From contig JBBCHM010000001.1 of NCBI GenBank assembly GCA_037200045.1, positions 2,790,001 to 2,854,000 of the forward strand: 64,000 bases of DNA. Reading direction: 5' to 3'. Origin of the DNA: Rhizomicrobium sp. GTDB lineage: Bacteria > Pseudomonadota > Alphaproteobacteria > Micropepsales > Micropepsaceae. Positions 47,572-57,125 of this stretch are shown here, piece after piece (the first letter of the stretch is position 1; the number at the start of each line of letters is the position of its first letter). The position numbers and the translations under genes were made by a program. Under the pieces are notes generated by a model. It made no database searches. It saw nothing but the letters and a program-made list of their open reading frames with translations, and had not been told where the DNA came from.

Positions 47572-47871
47572 ATGGATGACGTTCAGCCCCTATCGCGATC
47601 CAAGATCGCCGAAATCGTGACTACGACGGTTCGAGAGGTATTGCCCAAGGCGAAGATTGACCGTGTAGAAGTCAACAGGAAGGGGCTGACTTTTCCGTCT
47701 GACCTCGGGATCGCAATTATTTTCCAAGGCAAGGGGTCTATTCGCCTGAGAGGCGAGAAGCTCTCCGAGGTTCAAGCGCGCATTTTGTCCGATTTACGGA
47801 AATCCGGGGAGGAACGGTCACCACATCTTCGCTTTTTGACGGCCGAGGAAGCCAAAGACTTGGCGGCTTGA
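47572..47871 (+). CDS. unknown partner protein of HEPN-like gene
   Basis: I do not recognise a named family. The 99 residues form an alpha/beta pattern: helix (IAEIVTTTVREVLP), strands KIDRVEVNRKGLTF and LGIAIIFQG, helix SEVQARILSDLRKSGE and a final HLRFLTAEEAKDLAA. The 4-base gap to the next gene suggests one unit. Base composition drops compared with fba and thiE. By analogy with similar pairs it might be an antitoxin-like partner; that is conjecture. Confidence 0.7.
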   Translation: MDDVQPLSRSKIAEIVTTTVREVLPKAKIDRVEVNRKGLTFPSDLGIAIIFQGKGSIRLRGEKLSEVQARILSDLRKSGEERSPHLRFLTAEEAKDLAA

Positions 47872-47875
47872 CCGG

Positions 47876-48382
47876 ATGGATTCTCGCGCGCTTATTTTTC
47901 ACGCGAAAGCGATAATTCGAACCAGAAGCGGAAAACCGAGCCAGACCGCATTGCGCAGGGCGATTTCCGCCTCCTACTACAGTGTGTTTCATTCATTCCT
48001 GAAGGCTGCGGCCGACGATCTCATCGGAACATCGAGGAGGGCGAGAAATTCCGTCGCCTACCGCCAATTGTACAGAGCATTCGAACATTCGGAAATCCGC
48101 AGAATTTGCGAACTCGCCTCGAAGGATCAGCTACCGCAAAAATACGCGGAAGCCTTGGGCTCAACGCGGTTTCATGGAAGCATAAAGATAGTCGCTCGGA
48201 ATTTCGTCGAGCTCCAGAAGTCTCGCCATCTTGCCGACTACGATCCGCAGGTCCGGTTTACAAAGTCGGATGCCCTTCAAGCGATCGAACTGGCTGTCAC
48301 GGCAACCGTCGTGTTTGATGGCGGCGCTCCGGCCGAAGATCGTAGAAATTTTTTGCTCTGTATGCTCATCCGACCCCGATGA
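47876..48382 (+). CDS. HEPN-like domain protein
   Basis: All-helical protein of 168 residues. [20 protein letters not shown] (about 25-44) has the AYYAxFH look of HEPN domains, and [14 protein letters not shown] (about 110-123) supplies a second conserved motif with Arg/His. HEPN proteins are often RNases in toxin-antitoxin or defence systems. Its codon use and composition are unlike the neighbours: the 60 bases 48061-48120 contain 30 G+C, against clearly GC-dominated thiE and fba. Its stop overlaps the thiE start (ATGA), so it has been fitted tightly into the operon. Confidence 0.68.
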   Translation: MDSRALIFHAKAIIRTRSGKPSQTALRRAISASYYSVFHSFLKAAADDLIGTSRRARNSVAYRQLYRAFEHSEIRRICELASKDQLPQKYAEALGSTRFHGSIKIVARNFVELQKSRHLADYDPQVRFTKSDALQAIELAVTATVVFDGGAPAEDRRNFLLCMLIRPR

Positions 48383-48999
48383 CCGAACGCTGCCGGCTCT
48401 ATCTCATCACGCCGCCGAGGCTGGAGGCGAAGGCTTTCGCCGAGACGCTGAAGCGCGCTCTGGACGCCGGCGATGTCGCCTCGTTGCAGCTTCGCCTGAA
48501 GGACGTGGCGGATGACGAAATCCGCCGCGCCACGGAAATCCTCATGCCCATCGCGCAGAAGCGCGACGTGGCGTTCATCCTCAACGACCGGCCGGACCTC
48601 GCGCGCGCGCTCGGCTGCGACGGTGTGCACATCGGCCAGGAGGATGCGAGCTATGCCGAGGCGCGCCTCATCGTGGGCAAGAACGCCATCGTCGGCGTGA
48701 CCTGCCACGACTCTAGGCATCTCGCGATGGAGGCGGCGGAGGCCGGTGCGGACTATGTCGCCTTCGGCGCGTTCTTTCCGACCGCGACCAAGGAGGCGAA
48801 GGCGCGCGCCGAGATCGAAACCTTGCGCTGGTGGGGCGAGATGATGGTGGTGCCGTGCGTCGCCATCGGCGGCATCACGGTGGAGAACGCGGCGCCGCTG
48901 ATCGAAGCCGGCGCCGACTTCCTCGCGGTGTCGAGCGGCGTGTGGGACCATCCCGCCGGCCCCGCCGCCGCGGTCCAGGCGTTCAACGCCCTGTTCTGA
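48379..48999 (+). CDS. thiE: thiamine phosphate synthase
   Basis: Joins HMP-PP and THZ-P to thiamine phosphate; (beta/alpha)8 protein of 206 residues. Family motifs: [27 protein letters not shown] (pyrophosphate side), [28 protein letters not shown] and [13 protein letters not shown] with the C-terminal IGGITVENA. No TPP riboswitch is visible upstream, as the start lies inside the HEPN-like gene. Confidence 0.95.
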   Translation: MTERCRLYLITPPRLEAKAFAETLKRALDAGDVASLQLRLKDVADDEIRRATEILMPIAQKRDVAFILNDRPDLARALGCDGVHIGQEDASYAEARLIVGKNAIVGVTCHDSRHLAMEAAEAGADYVAFGAFFPTATKEAKARAEIETLRWWGEMMVVPCVAIGGITVENAAPLIEAGADFLAVSSGVWDHPAGPAAAVQAFNALF

Positions 49000-49039
49000 G
49001 CGCTGGCGCGCGGTCGAACATAAAGAGTACAAAGCTGCG

Positions 49040-49609
49040 ATGACCGCGCCGATTCGCATTCTTGGACTCGATCCGGGGCTTGCCCGGATGGGCTGGGGCG
49101 TGATCGCGGTGACGGGCTCGCGGCTCGACCACATCGCGCATGGCGTGATCGTCACCCGTGCGAGCGAAGGCCTCGGCGGGCGGCTGCTGGCGCTGCATCG
49201 CGCGCTGTCGGAAGTGATCGCGGCGCAACGGCCGGCGGCGATCGCGGTGGAGCAGGCCTTCGTCGCCAAGGATCCGTCGGCGGCGCTCAAGATCGGCCAT
49301 GCCCGCGCGGTGGCGCTGCTCGCCGCGGCGCAGGCCGGGCTGGAGATCGCCGAATACGCGCCCAACCACATCAAGAAATCCGTCGTCGGGGTCGGCCATG
49401 CCCAGAAGGAACAGGTCCAGGCGATGGTGAAGCGGCTGCTGCCGACCTGCCGCGTCGAACAGGCCGATGCCGCCGACGCGCTCGCCTGCGCCATCGCCCA
49501 TGCCCACCTCGCCGGAACCCGGGCGCGGATACTGGTGGCGCAAGCGCGCGCCGGCGAAGTGGAAGCCGGTTCGCCGTTAGCGCGCGCGCCGATCGGAGAA
49601 CTTTCATGA
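49040..49609 (+). CDS. ruvC: crossover junction endodeoxyribonuclease RuvC
   Basis: Holliday-junction resolvase, 189 residues. RNase-H-like acidic sites are Asp11 in [13 protein letters not shown], Glu in [16 protein letters not shown] and the C-terminal [14 protein letters not shown]. It overlaps ruvA by four bases. A toxin-antitoxin pair separates ruvA from ruvB downstream. Confidence 0.96.
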   Translation: MTAPIRILGLDPGLARMGWGVIAVTGSRLDHIAHGVIVTRASEGLGGRLLALHRALSEVIAAQRPAAIAVEQAFVAKDPSAALKIGHARAVALLAAAQAGLEIAEYAPNHIKKSVVGVGHAQKEQVQAMVKRLLPTCRVEQADAADALACAIAHAHLAGTRARILVAQARAGEVEAGSPLARAPIGELS

Positions 49610-50214
49610 TCGGAAAGCTGACAGGGATCGTCGACAGCGTGGCGGAGGATCACTGCATCCTCGATGTCGGCGGCGTCGGCTATCTGGTGCAGTGCCCATC
49701 CGCGACGCTGGCGAAACTGTCGGCCGGCGCGCACGCCGCGCTGATGATCGAGACCAAGGTGTCGGACGACGCGATCCGGCTCTACGGATTTCATTCCGCG
49801 GAGGAGCGCGAATGGTTCCGCCTGTTGCAGACCGTGCAGAATGTCGGCGCGCGCGTGGCGCTGAACGTGCTCTCGGCGCTGTCGTCGCGCGAACTCGAAC
49901 GCGCGCTGGCGCTGTCGGACAAGTCGATGATCGGCAAGGCGCAGGGCGTGGGGCCGAAACTGGCGCTGCGCATCGTGACCGAGCTCAAGGACAAGGCCCC
50001 GGCGATGATGCTGCGCGGTCATGGCGAGGAAGGCGGGCATGTCGCCGCGATCGCGCCGCGCGGGCCCGAGGCCGACGCGGTCGCCGCCTTGGTCAAGCTC
50101 GGCTACAGCCAAGGCGTGGCGGCGGAATCCGTCGCGCGCGCCGCGAACGATCTGGGACAGGCCGCGCCGGTGGACGCGCTGATCCGCGAAAGTTTGCGGG
50201 CGATGGGACGGTGA
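49606..50214 (+). CDS. ruvA: Holliday junction branch migration protein RuvA
   Basis: Tetrameric junction-binding subunit that loads RuvB. The 202 residues have the N-terminal OB fold ([20 protein letters not shown]), tandem helix-hairpin-helix ([41 protein letters not shown]) and the C-terminal RuvB-binding helices ([12 protein letters not shown]). Start overlaps ruvC. Confidence 0.96.
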   Translation: MIGKLTGIVDSVAEDHCILDVGGVGYLVQCPSATLAKLSAGAHAALMIETKVSDDAIRLYGFHSAEEREWFRLLQTVQNVGARVALNVLSALSSRELERALALSDKSMIGKAQGVGPKLALRIVTELKDKAPAMMLRGHGEEGGHVAAIAPRGPEADAVAALVKLGYSQGVAAESVARAANDLGQAAPVDALIRESLRAMGR

Positions 50215-50223
50215 GCTACTATC

Positions 50224-50242
50224 TGACTAGTCAGACTAGTCA
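50224..50242. promoter_or_regulatory. double ACTAGT palindrome, likely TA operator
   Basis: TGACTAGTCAGACTAGTCA contains two copies of the palindrome GACTAGTC, spaced nine bases apart, between the ruvA stop and the antitoxin ribosome binding site (AGGAGG at 50242-50247). Paired palindromes just before a Phd-type gene are typical of its autorepression site. Confidence 0.6.
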
Positions 50243-50252
50243 GGAGGCGGAC

Positions 50253-50498
50253 ATGGACAAGGGATGGCCGGTGCAGGACGCCAAGGCGCGATTCTCCGAA
50301 TTCCTCCGCGAGGCCGAGACCGCGCCGCAGATCATCACCTATCGCGGCAAGCCGAAATTCGAAGTGCGGTTGATCAAGGAGACGCGCAGAAGCAAACGGA
50401 AGCCGATGACGTTGGTCGACTGGTGGCTTTCCGCGCCCAAGATACCCGGCTTCAAGGTCCCGCCCCGTCCGCGTGACAAGCCGAAAAAAGTTTTCTGA
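50253..50498 (+). CDS. Phd/YefM-type antitoxin
   Basis: Antitoxin of 81 residues. The N-terminal half reads [20 protein letters not shown] followed by [17 protein letters not shown], the Phd/YefM DNA-binding fold, and the basic C-terminal tail ([20 protein letters not shown]) would wrap the toxin. GGAGG precedes the ATG. It shares one base with the PIN toxin gene. The module interrupts the usual ruvA-ruvB order. Confidence 0.88.
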   Translation: MDKGWPVQDAKARFSEFLREAETAPQIITYRGKPKFEVRLIKETRRSKRKPMTLVDWWLSAPKIPGFKVPPRPRDKPKKVF

Positions 50499-50902
50499 TG
50501 TATCTGATCGACACTTGTGTTCTTTCGGAGGGTGTCAGGCCGCGTCCGGATCCGTCGGTGGTCACCTGGTTCAGATACCAGGACCCCGCGAGGCTTTTCG
50601 TAAGCGCGATCACGCTGGGGGAACTGCATTACGGTTCGGCGCGCCTCGCCGATGTCGCAGAGCAGCGAAAATTCAATTCCTGGATCGCCGATATCGAGCG
50701 CCGTTTCGCGGGCCAGATTGTCGTGCTGGACGATCTCGTGGCCCGGCAATGGGGTTATCTCAGGGCCGCCTATCCGAAGGCGCAAACCGCGGACGCGCAG
50801 TTGGCCGCGACCGCCTTGGTCCATGGTTTTGCATTCGTCACACGCAACGTGAAGCATTTCCGCTTCGATGGCCTCGCCGTCGTCAATCCGTGGGAAGCGT
50901 GA
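50498..50902 (+). CDS. PIN-domain toxin (VapC/FitB type)
   Basis: Predicted Mg-dependent ribonuclease toxin of 134 residues. The PIN acidic set is intact: Asp5 (LIDTCVLSE), Glu42 (TLGELHYG), Asp99 ([11 protein letters not shown]) and the C-terminal TRNVKHF that holds the fourth site. No frameshift is seen, so it should be active. Its stop overlaps the ruvB start (TGATG), so ruvB is now coupled to the toxin gene. Confidence 0.92.
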   Translation: MYLIDTCVLSEGVRPRPDPSVVTWFRYQDPARLFVSAITLGELHYGSARLADVAEQRKFNSWIADIERRFAGQIVVLDDLVARQWGYLRAAYPKAQTADAQLAATALVHGFAFVTRNVKHFRFDGLAVVNPWEA

Positions 50903-51966
50903 TGGCCGCGAAACCGAAATCCGCGCCCGACCGCCTCGTGACGCCGGAGCGTTCCGAGGAAGACTCGCTCGAATCCTCGCTGCGGCCCAAGCGGCTCGCG
51001 GAGTTCGTCGGGCAGGCGCAGGCGCGGGAGAACCTTTCGATCTTCATCCAGGCCGCCAAGGCGCGCGGCGAGGCGCTGGACCATGTCCTGTTCTCCGGCC
51101 CGCCCGGCCTCGGCAAGACCACGCTGGCCCAGATCGTGGCGCGCGAATTGGGCGTGAACTTCCGCTCGACCTCGGGGCCGGTGCTGGCCAAGGCCGGCGA
51201 TCTCGCGGCGATCCTGACCAATCTGGAGCCGCGCGACGTGCTCTTCATCGACGAGATCCACCGGCTGTCGCCCGGGGTCGAGGAAATCCTCTATCCGGCG
51301 ATGGAGGATTACGAGCTCGACCTGGTGATCGGCGAGGGCCCGTCGGCGCGCTCGGTCAAGATCACGCTCAATCCGTTCACCCTGGTCGGCGCCACGACGC
51401 GCTCCGGCCTCATCACCACGCCGTTGCGCGACCGCTTCGGCATTCCGGTGCGGCTCAATTTCTATTCGGCGGAGGAACTCTTCGCCATCGTCGAGCGCGG
51501 GGCGCGCGTGCTCGGCCTGTCGCTGACGCCCGACGGCGCGCGCGAGATCGCGGGACGGGCGCGCGGCACGCCGCGCATCGCCGGGCGCCTCCTCAAGCGG
51601 GTGCGCGACGTCGCCGCCGTCGCCGGCCACAAGACGGTGGACGCGGCCATCGCCGACGCCGCGCTGAACCGCCTGGAGGTCGACGGCAAAGGCCTCGACG
51701 CCTTCGACCGGCGCTATCTGAAGCTGCTCGCCGAGGCCTTCGGCGGCGGGCCGGTCGGGATCGAGACCATCGCCGCGGCGCTGGGCGAATCGCGCGACGC
51801 GCTGGAAGAGGTGGTCGAACCGTTCCTGCTGCAGCAGGGTTTCGTGCAGCGCACGCCGCGCGGGCGCATGCTGACGGGCGCGTCCTACGGTCATCTTGGC
51901 TTGGCCGCGCCGCCGCGCGATCCTCAGCAGATGACGCTGCCGATAAGCGACGACGACGATGCCTGA
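50902..51966 (+). CDS. ruvB: Holliday junction helicase RuvB
   Basis: AAA+ motor for branch migration; 354 residues. Visible: [18 protein letters not shown], Walker [10 protein letters not shown], Walker [10 protein letters not shown], sensor [18 protein letters not shown] and a C-terminal winged helix ([16 protein letters not shown]). The start is ATG 50902 by the family N-terminus and the overlap with the PIN gene; longer frames read the toxin gene out of frame. The stop overlaps ybgC. Confidence 0.97.
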   Translation: MAAKPKSAPDRLVTPERSEEDSLESSLRPKRLAEFVGQAQARENLSIFIQAAKARGEALDHVLFSGPPGLGKTTLAQIVARELGVNFRSTSGPVLAKAGDLAAILTNLEPRDVLFIDEIHRLSPGVEEILYPAMEDYELDLVIGEGPSARSVKITLNPFTLVGATTRSGLITTPLRDRFGIPVRLNFYSAEELFAIVERGARVLGLSLTPDGAREIAGRARGTPRIAGRLLKRVRDVAAVAGHKTVDAAIADAALNRLEVDGKGLDAFDRRYLKLLAEAFGGGPVGIETIAAALGESRDALEEVVEPFLLQQGFVQRTPRGRMLTGASYGHLGLAAPPRDPQQMTLPISDDDDA

Positions 51967-52411
51967 CGAGCCTGCCGGCCTCGGCCGTTTCGAGGGCAAG
52001 ACGCACATCCTGCCGCTGCGCGTCTATTACGAGGACACCGACCTCTCCGGCGTCGTCTATCACGCCAATTATCTGCGCTTCATGGAGCGCGGCCGCACCG
52101 AATTCTTCCGCCTCGCCGGCATCGCGCTGGCGGCGCTCGAAAACGAGGAGCCGACGGCCTGGACGCTGCGCCATGCCAGCCTGGAATTCCACCGCCCGGC
52201 CCGGCTCGAGGACCAGATCGAAGTGCACAGCGTCTGCTCGAGCCTGACCGGCGCGCGCATGCGGGCGGACCAGAAGATCGTCTGCGGCGACACGCTGCTG
52301 GTCCATGGCAAGGTCGAGGCCTGCATGATGACGCTCGCCGGAAAACCGCGTAGGCTTCCGTCGTCGGTCCGCGAGAGACTGCTTCCTTACCTTTTGGAAA
52401 CAGGCGTTTAA
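51959..52411 (+). CDS. ybgC: tol-pal associated acyl-CoA thioesterase YbgC
   Basis: Hot-dog thioesterase of 150 residues, usually first gene of tol-pal. [29 protein letters not shown] contains the catalytic Asp and HANY motif (quoted here only as landmarks DTDLSG and YHANYLRF near residues 25-44). It overlaps ruvB by eight bases. Acts on short-chain acyl-CoA in E. coli relatives; envelope role is by association. Confidence 0.94.
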   Translation: MPDEPAGLGRFEGKTHILPLRVYYEDTDLSGVVYHANYLRFMERGRTEFFRLAGIALAALENEEPTAWTLRHASLEFHRPARLEDQIEVHSVCSSLTGARMRADQKIVCGDTLLVHGKVEACMMTLAGKPRRLPSSVRERLLPYLLETGV

Positions 52412-52511
52412 CCTTTGGGGCCCAAATTCGGCCACCTTTGAATGACCTTTGCAGGTTTGCGAGGATGAGAGGGGATTCGTCTCGGTGCGCCCGGAAGGAA
52501 GAGGATTCGGC

Positions 52512-53378
52512 ATGAGCTTTCACCGCACGGCCCTCGCGGCGCTCGCGGCCCTGACGCTGATGTTCGCGGCGCCAGCTTTCGCGCAAGGCGCGCCGGACGC
52601 GGCGCCGACCGGCGCCCCGGCGGAGACCCACGATCTCGCCGCGCCGACCAATGTCGATATCGCGCCGGCGGGCGGCACCAGCTTCGACACGCCGGGCGGG
52701 TTGTCGGTGGTCTCGGTGTTCCTGCGCGCCGATCCGATCGTCAAGACGGTGATGGTGATCCTGTTGATCGCCTCGCTGTGGTCATGGACGATCATCGTCA
52801 ACAAATGGCTCGCCTTCGGCACGCTGAAGCGCCGCGCCACCAAGTTCGAGAAGAATTTCTGGTCCGGCCAGTCGCTCGACGAGCTCTACCAGCAATTCGC
52901 GCCCAAGGCCGATCATCCCCTCGCGGTGACCTTCGTCGCGGCGCTGCGCGAATGGCGCCGCGCCTTCGAGGGCGGCGCGCCGCGCGAGGCGCTGGTCCCC
53001 GGCATCAAGGACCGCATCGACAAGGCGATGAGCGTCACCATCCTGCGCGAGACCGACGGGCTGGAGCGCCAGCTCGGCTTCCTCGCCACCGTCGGTTCCA
53101 CCGCGCCCTTCATCGGATTGTTCGGCACGGTGTGGGGCATCATGAATTCGTTCACCGCGATCGCCGCCCAGCACAACACCACGCTCGCCGTCGTCGCGCC
53201 GGGCATCGCCGAGGCGTTGTTCGCCACCGCGATGGGTCTCTTCGCCGCCATTCCGGCGGTCATTTTTTATAACCGCTTCGTCAACGAGATCGGCCGCTAT
53301 TCGACGCGGCTCGACGCCTTCGCCGACGAGTTTTCCGCCATCCTGTCGCGCCAGCTCGACGAGAAGGCGCGGCCCTGA
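52512..53378 (+). CDS. tolQ: Tol-Pal system proton channel subunit TolQ
   Basis: Inner-membrane TolQ/ExbB motor protein, 288 residues. An N-terminal signal-like hydrophobic stretch and Ala/Pro-rich segment (about 1-55) extend beyond the E. coli protein; the core has three helices with [20 protein letters not shown] (about 195-214) and [19 protein letters not shown] 52512 follows GGAAGGAAGAGG. Joined to tolR by a one-base overlap. Confidence 0.94.
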   Translation: MSFHRTALAALAALTLMFAAPAFAQGAPDAAPTGAPAETHDLAAPTNVDIAPAGGTSFDTPGGLSVVSVFLRADPIVKTVMVILLIASLWSWTIIVNKWLAFGTLKRRATKFEKNFWSGQSLDELYQQFAPKADHPLAVTFVAALREWRRAFEGGAPREALVPGIKDRIDKAMSVTILRETDGLERQLGFLATVGSTAPFIGLFGTVWGIMNSFTAIAAQHNTTLAVVAPGIAEALFATAMGLFAAIPAVIFYNRFVNEIGRYSTRLDAFADEFSAILSRQLDEKARP

Positions 53379-53827
53379 TGGCGGCCACGCTGCAGGCGCG
53401 CGCGAAGGGCGGACGCCGCGGGCGGCGGCGCGCCATGGCCGAGATCAACGTCACGCCCTTCGTCGACGTGATGCTGGTGCTGCTGATCGTCTTCATGGTG
53501 ACCGCGCCCTTGCTCACGGTCGGCGTGCCGGTCGATCTGCCCAAGACCCGCGCCCAGACGCTCGGCCAGGACCGCGAGCCGCTGTCGGTCACCGTCAAGC
53601 GCGACGGCCGCGTCTTCCTGCAGAACACGCCCATCGCGGAGGACGAACTGGTCGCCAAGCTCACCGCCATCGCCGCCAATGGCTACGACCAGCGCATCTT
53701 CGTGCGCGGCGACAAGGCGGTCGATTACGGCCGCGTGATGGAAGTGATGGGCCTTCTTTCCGCCGCAGGCTTCACCCACATTGGGCTCGTGACCGATGTC
53801 GCCAAGCCTAACCCTGAAGAGCACTAG
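53378..53827 (+). CDS. tolR: Tol-Pal system protein TolR
   Basis: Single-span partner of TolQ in the proton motor, 149 residues. The helix holds the proton-carrying aspartate in INVTPFVDVMLVLLIVFMVT (about residues 24-43), followed by PVDLPKTRAQTL and the periplasmic C-terminal VDYGRVMEVMGLLSAAG. Overlaps tolA by 32 bases. Confidence 0.95.
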   Translation: MAATLQARAKGGRRGRRRAMAEINVTPFVDVMLVLLIVFMVTAPLLTVGVPVDLPKTRAQTLGQDREPLSVTVKRDGRVFLQNTPIAEDELVAKLTAIAANGYDQRIFVRGDKAVDYGRVMEVMGLLSAAGFTHIGLVTDVAKPNPEEH

Positions 53828-54656
53828 ACGCATCCCGACCACCGCGCGAGGACCGCGCGTTGGCATCGTGGTGGCGTTGCTCCTGCATGCCGCCATCGTG
53901 GCGGTGACGCTGTTCAGCTGGCAGCACAAGCTGGAGATCGCCGACGAATCGCCGCCGCCGATCCCGGTCGATCTGGTGACCATCGCCGACAAGACGAACA
54001 TCGCGCCGACCGTGCAGCGCGCGCCGCCGACGCCCGTGGAGGAGACGCCGCAGCCGCCGCCGCAACCGGTGCCGCCGCCGCCGGTCCCGACACCGCCGCC
54101 ACCGGTCGCCGAAGCGGCGCCCGAGCCGGCGCCCGCGCCGCCGGTGCCCAAGCCCGCGCCGCCGCCACTCAAGCCGCAAGTGAAGCCGGTGCACGCCCAG
54201 CCGGCGCCGACCCCGGCGCCGCCGAAGCCGAAGACCGACGCCTTCGCCGACCTGCTCAACAATCTCACCAAGCCGGCCGCGACGCCGCGCAATGCGCGCG
54301 TCGCAGACCGCACGGTGAAGGGCATCGGCGCGATGAACGCCTCGACGATGGACCTGGTGGACGCGCTCAAGAACCAGATCGCGCAGTGCTGGAACCCGCC
54401 GGTCGGCGCGCCGCATCCCGAGCGGCTGATCCCGGTGTTCCAGCTCTTCCTCAATCCGGACGGCAGCGTCGCACAGCCGCCACAATTGTCGGCAGACTCG
54501 GCGGCGGTCGCGGCCTCCGATCCGTTCATGCGCGCGGCGGCGGAAGCGGCCCGGCGCGCGATCTACACCTGCGCGCCTTACAAATTGCCGGCCGACAAGT
54601 ACAGCACCTGGCGCGACATCACGATCAACTTCGATCCGCGCCAATTGAGCCAGTGA
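53796..54656 (+). CDS. tolA: Tol-Pal system protein TolA
   Basis: Periplasm-spanning linker from the TolQR motor to TolB/Pal, 286 residues. One membrane helix (about 23-42) is followed by a long Pro-rich segment (about 55-145, with repeated PPP and PAPAP) in place of the helical Lys/Ala rod of E. coli, then a compact C-terminal domain with [12 protein letters not shown] and [12 protein letters not shown]. The 32-base overlap with tolR is in another frame. Confidence 0.92.
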   Translation: MSPSLTLKSTRRIPTTARGPRVGIVVALLLHAAIVAVTLFSWQHKLEIADESPPPIPVDLVTIADKTNIAPTVQRAPPTPVEETPQPPPQPVPPPPVPTPPPPVAEAAPEPAPAPPVPKPAPPPLKPQVKPVHAQPAPTPAPPKPKTDAFADLLNNLTKPAATPRNARVADRTVKGIGAMNASTMDLVDALKNQIAQCWNPPVGAPHPERLIPVFQLFLNPDGSVAQPPQLSADSAAVAASDPFMRAAAEAARRAIYTCAPYKLPADKYSTWRDITINFDPRQLSQ

Positions 54657-54670
54657 CGGGAGACCCAAGA

Positions 54671-55987
54671 ATGACAGACCGCCGCCTGATCCGACTGGCC
54701 GTAGCTTTTGCCCTCGCGCTGACGATCGCGGCCGCGCCGGCGCGCGCCGAACTGCACGTGACCGTCGACCAGGCCAACGTCCAGCCCATGCCGATCGCGA
54801 TTCCCGATTTCGCCGCGCCCTCGGCCGGCGACACGGTGGCGGGCCAGAACATCGCCAAGGTGATCCGCGCCGATCTCGACCGTTCCGGCCTGTTCCGCCC
54901 GCTCGATCCCAAGGCCTTCATCGAGAAGATCACCAGCATCAACACCGCGCCGCAATTCGCGAGCTGGCGCGCGCTGAGCGCCCAGGCCCTGGTCGCCGGC
55001 CAGGTGCAGAGCCAGCCCGACGGCAGGCTGCGCGTCGACTTCCGGTTGTGGGACGTGTTCGGCGAGAGCCAGATGGTCGGCCAGCAATATTTCACCACGC
55101 CGGACAATTGGCGCCGCATCGCGCACATCATCGCGGATGCGATCTATGAGCGCATCACCGGCGAGAAGGGCTATTTCGACACCCGCGTCGTGTTCATTTC
55201 CGAATCCGGGCCGGCGCTCGCGCGCAAGAAGCGGCTGGCGGTGATGGACCAGGACGGCGCCAACCCGATCTTCCTCACCCGCGGCGATTATCTGGTGCTC
55301 ACCCCGCGCTTCAACCCGACGGCGCAGATGATCGCCTATATGTCGTATATCGGCACGAAGCCGCGCGTGTACCTGTTCGACCTGGAGAGCGGCCGGCAGG
55401 AGATGCTCGGAAATTTCCCGAATATGACCTTTTCGCCACGCTTCTCGCCGGACGGCAACAAGGTGGCGATGTCGCTGGAGTCCGGCGGCAACTCCGACAT
55501 TTATGTGATGGATCTGCGAACCCGGGCGATAACACGGTTAACGACCGATCCCGGCATCGACACCTCGCCGTCTTTTTCGCCGGACGGAACGCAGATCGCC
55601 TTCGAATCGGACCGCGGCGGCAGCCAACAGATTTATGTCATGAACGCCGACGGCTCGAACCCGCGCCGCATCTCGTTCTCGCCCGGCCGCAACGGCACGC
55701 CGGTGTGGAGTCCGCGCGGCGACCTGATAGCGTTTACCAATCAAAGCGGCGGATTCCATGTCGGCGTGATGAAGACCGACGGCTCGGGCGCCCGCATCAT
55801 CACAAACGGCTGGGAGGACGAAGGGCCGACCTGGGCGCCGAACGGCCGCGTCATCATGTTCGGCCGCACGGCATCGGGCGGGCGCGGCTCGCAAATCTGG
55901 TCGATCGACGTGTCGGGGCGCAACGAAAGGCGCGTGCCGACGCCGGGCGACGCCTCCGATCCGGCCTGGTCGCCCTTGATCCAATGA
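54671..55987 (+). CDS. tolB: Tol-Pal system beta-propeller protein TolB
   Basis: Periplasmic protein that binds Pal and TolA. The 438 residues have a signal peptide (about 1-25), an N-terminal domain with [19 protein letters not shown], and a six-bladed propeller marked by repeated FSPDG motifs ([51 protein letters not shown]). Start ATG 54671 follows GGGAGACCC. Confidence 0.96.
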   Translation: MTDRRLIRLAVAFALALTIAAAPARAELHVTVDQANVQPMPIAIPDFAAPSAGDTVAGQNIAKVIRADLDRSGLFRPLDPKAFIEKITSINTAPQFASWRALSAQALVAGQVQSQPDGRLRVDFRLWDVFGESQMVGQQYFTTPDNWRRIAHIIADAIYERITGEKGYFDTRVVFISESGPALARKKRLAVMDQDGANPIFLTRGDYLVLTPRFNPTAQMIAYMSYIGTKPRVYLFDLESGRQEMLGNFPNMTFSPRFSPDGNKVAMSLESGGNSDIYVMDLRTRAITRLTTDPGIDTSPSFSPDGTQIAFESDRGGSQQIYVMNADGSNPRRISFSPGRNGTPVWSPRGDLIAFTNQSGGFHVGVMKTDGSGARIITNGWEDEGPTWAPNGRVIMFGRTASGGRGSQIWSIDVSGRNERRVPTPGDASDPAWSPLIQ

Positions 55988-56126
55988 GAGTTCCGTCCGT
56001 AAACTTATCTTCGTTCGCGTTTTTTGGCTCTTTTTGGCCACGAATGCGTTAGATCGTAAGTTCCATGGCCTGCCATCGCGACGGTGGCGAGACGTCCTGG
56101 CCAACATTTGGAGGAGTCCGAATTCG

Positions 56127-56639
56127 ATGACGAAGATTTCCGCAGGATTGGCGGCGCTGACGGTTGCGCTGCTGTTGGCCGGCTGCTCGACGCCGAAGCC
56201 CGTGAACGAAGCCCCCCCGCCGGTGGCGAGCGCACCGGCGCCATCGGCCCCGACCTCGACGATCGTTCCCGGCAGCGCCGAGGATCTGCGCGTCAATGTC
56301 GGCGACACGGTCCATTTCGCCTACAACGCCTACAACATCGAGGACAACGACAAGGCGACGCTGCAGCGCCAGGCGACCTGGCTGCAGAAATATCCGAGCG
56401 TGCGCGTCACGGTCGAAGGCGATTGCGACGAGCGCGGCACGCGCGAATACAATCTCGCCCTCGGCGCCCGCCGCGCCAACGCGGTGAAGGAATATCTGGT
56501 CAGCCTCGGCGTCTCCTCGGCGCGGGTCGACACGATCTCCTACGGCAAGGAACATCCGATCTGCTCGGAATCGACGGAAGATTGCTGGGCGCAGAACCGC
56601 CGCGGCGTGACGTCGGTGACCAGCGGCGCGAACTCGTAA
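56127..56639 (+). CDS. pal: peptidoglycan-associated lipoprotein Pal
   Basis: Outer-membrane lipoprotein anchoring peptidoglycan. The 170 residues have a lipobox LLAGC with Cys20, a Pro-rich linker, and an OmpA domain with VTVEGDCDERGTREYNLALG and RRANAVKEYL (the DAP-binding region). I start at ATG 56127 (GGAGG upstream). A strong terminator follows, and then a TA module separates it from cpoB. Confidence 0.96.
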   Translation: MTKISAGLAALTVALLLAGCSTPKPVNEAPPPVASAPAPSAPTSTIVPGSAEDLRVNVGDTVHFAYNAYNIEDNDKATLQRQATWLQKYPSVRVTVEGDCDERGTREYNLALGARRANAVKEYLVSLGVSSARVDTISYGKEHPICSESTEDCWAQNRRGVTSVTSGANS

Positions 56640-56663
56640 GGTTTTGCCGTCAACGGGAATGGA

Positions 56664-56696
56664 AAAGGCGCCCGGGCGACCGGGCGCCTTTCTGCC
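56664..56696 (+). terminator. intrinsic terminator after pal
   Basis: AAAGGCGCCCG (56664-56674) and CGGGCGCCTTT (56681-56691) form a perfect 11-base stem followed by CTGCC; with the stem's own T-run this is a good rho-independent terminator. It ends the tolQRAB-pal transcript ahead of the inserted module. Confidence 0.8.
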
Positions 56697-56723
56697 TTCC
56701 GCCGGTCGTGGCGCCGCCGCGAT

Positions 56724-56751
56724 TTGACGCTTAAGCGATTATCTATATAAT
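56724..56751 (+). promoter_or_regulatory. near-consensus promoter of the HigBA-like module
   Basis: TTGACG (56724-56729) and TATAAT (56746-56751) with a 16-base spacer form the best sigma70-type promoter in the window. Transcription would start near 56758, which is the A of the toxin ATG, suggesting a leaderless mRNA. AT-rich inverted sequence (GATTAT, ATAATC) around the -10 may be the operator. Confidence 0.7.
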
Positions 56752-56757
56752 CATATA

Positions 56758-57124
56758 ATGATCGAACCGGTCCCAAGGCCGCTGATCTGGATGGGATCGA
56801 GCCGAAAGGACCTGCGCGGCTTTCCGCCCACCGTGCGGCGGACCTTCGGTGTCGCCTTGTTCGCGGCCCAGTCGGGGGGAAACGCCGCCCGAGGCGAAAG
56901 CGCTGAAGGGCTTCGGCGGGGCGAGCGTTCTCGAACTGGTCGAGAGTCACGATCGCGGGACGTATCGGGCGGTCTATACGGTTCGTTTCGCGACCGGCGT
57001 TTATGTGCTGCATGCGTTCCAGAAGAAGGCGAAACGCGGCATCGCGACGCCGAAGCAGGAGATCGATCTTATCCGCGAGCGGTTGCGGCTGGCGGAACGG
57101 CACCACGCCGCCAGGGAGAGCTAA
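56758..57124 (+). pseudogene. frameshifted HigB/RelE-type toxin (phage Gp49-like family)
   Basis: The family is spelled in two frames. From ATG 56758 the N-terminus reads PLIWMGSSRKDLRGFPPTV and FGVALFAAQSGG; after a run of six G at 56874-56879 the rest continues one base out of frame as ETPPEAKALKGFGGASVLEL, GTYRAVYTVRF, YVLHAFQKKAKRGIATPK and IDLIRERL, ending at 57124. Removing one G restores a single frame of about 121 residues. So the toxin is either inactivated, phase-variable by slippage, or affected by a sequencing error. The antitoxin gene follows one base after. Confidence 0.8.
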
Positions 57125-57125
57125 A

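Noticed and set aside
48300..48400. TPP riboswitch controlling thiE
   Set aside because: The region is coding for the HEPN-like protein up to the thiE start and lacks the CTGAGA core of the TPP aptamer.
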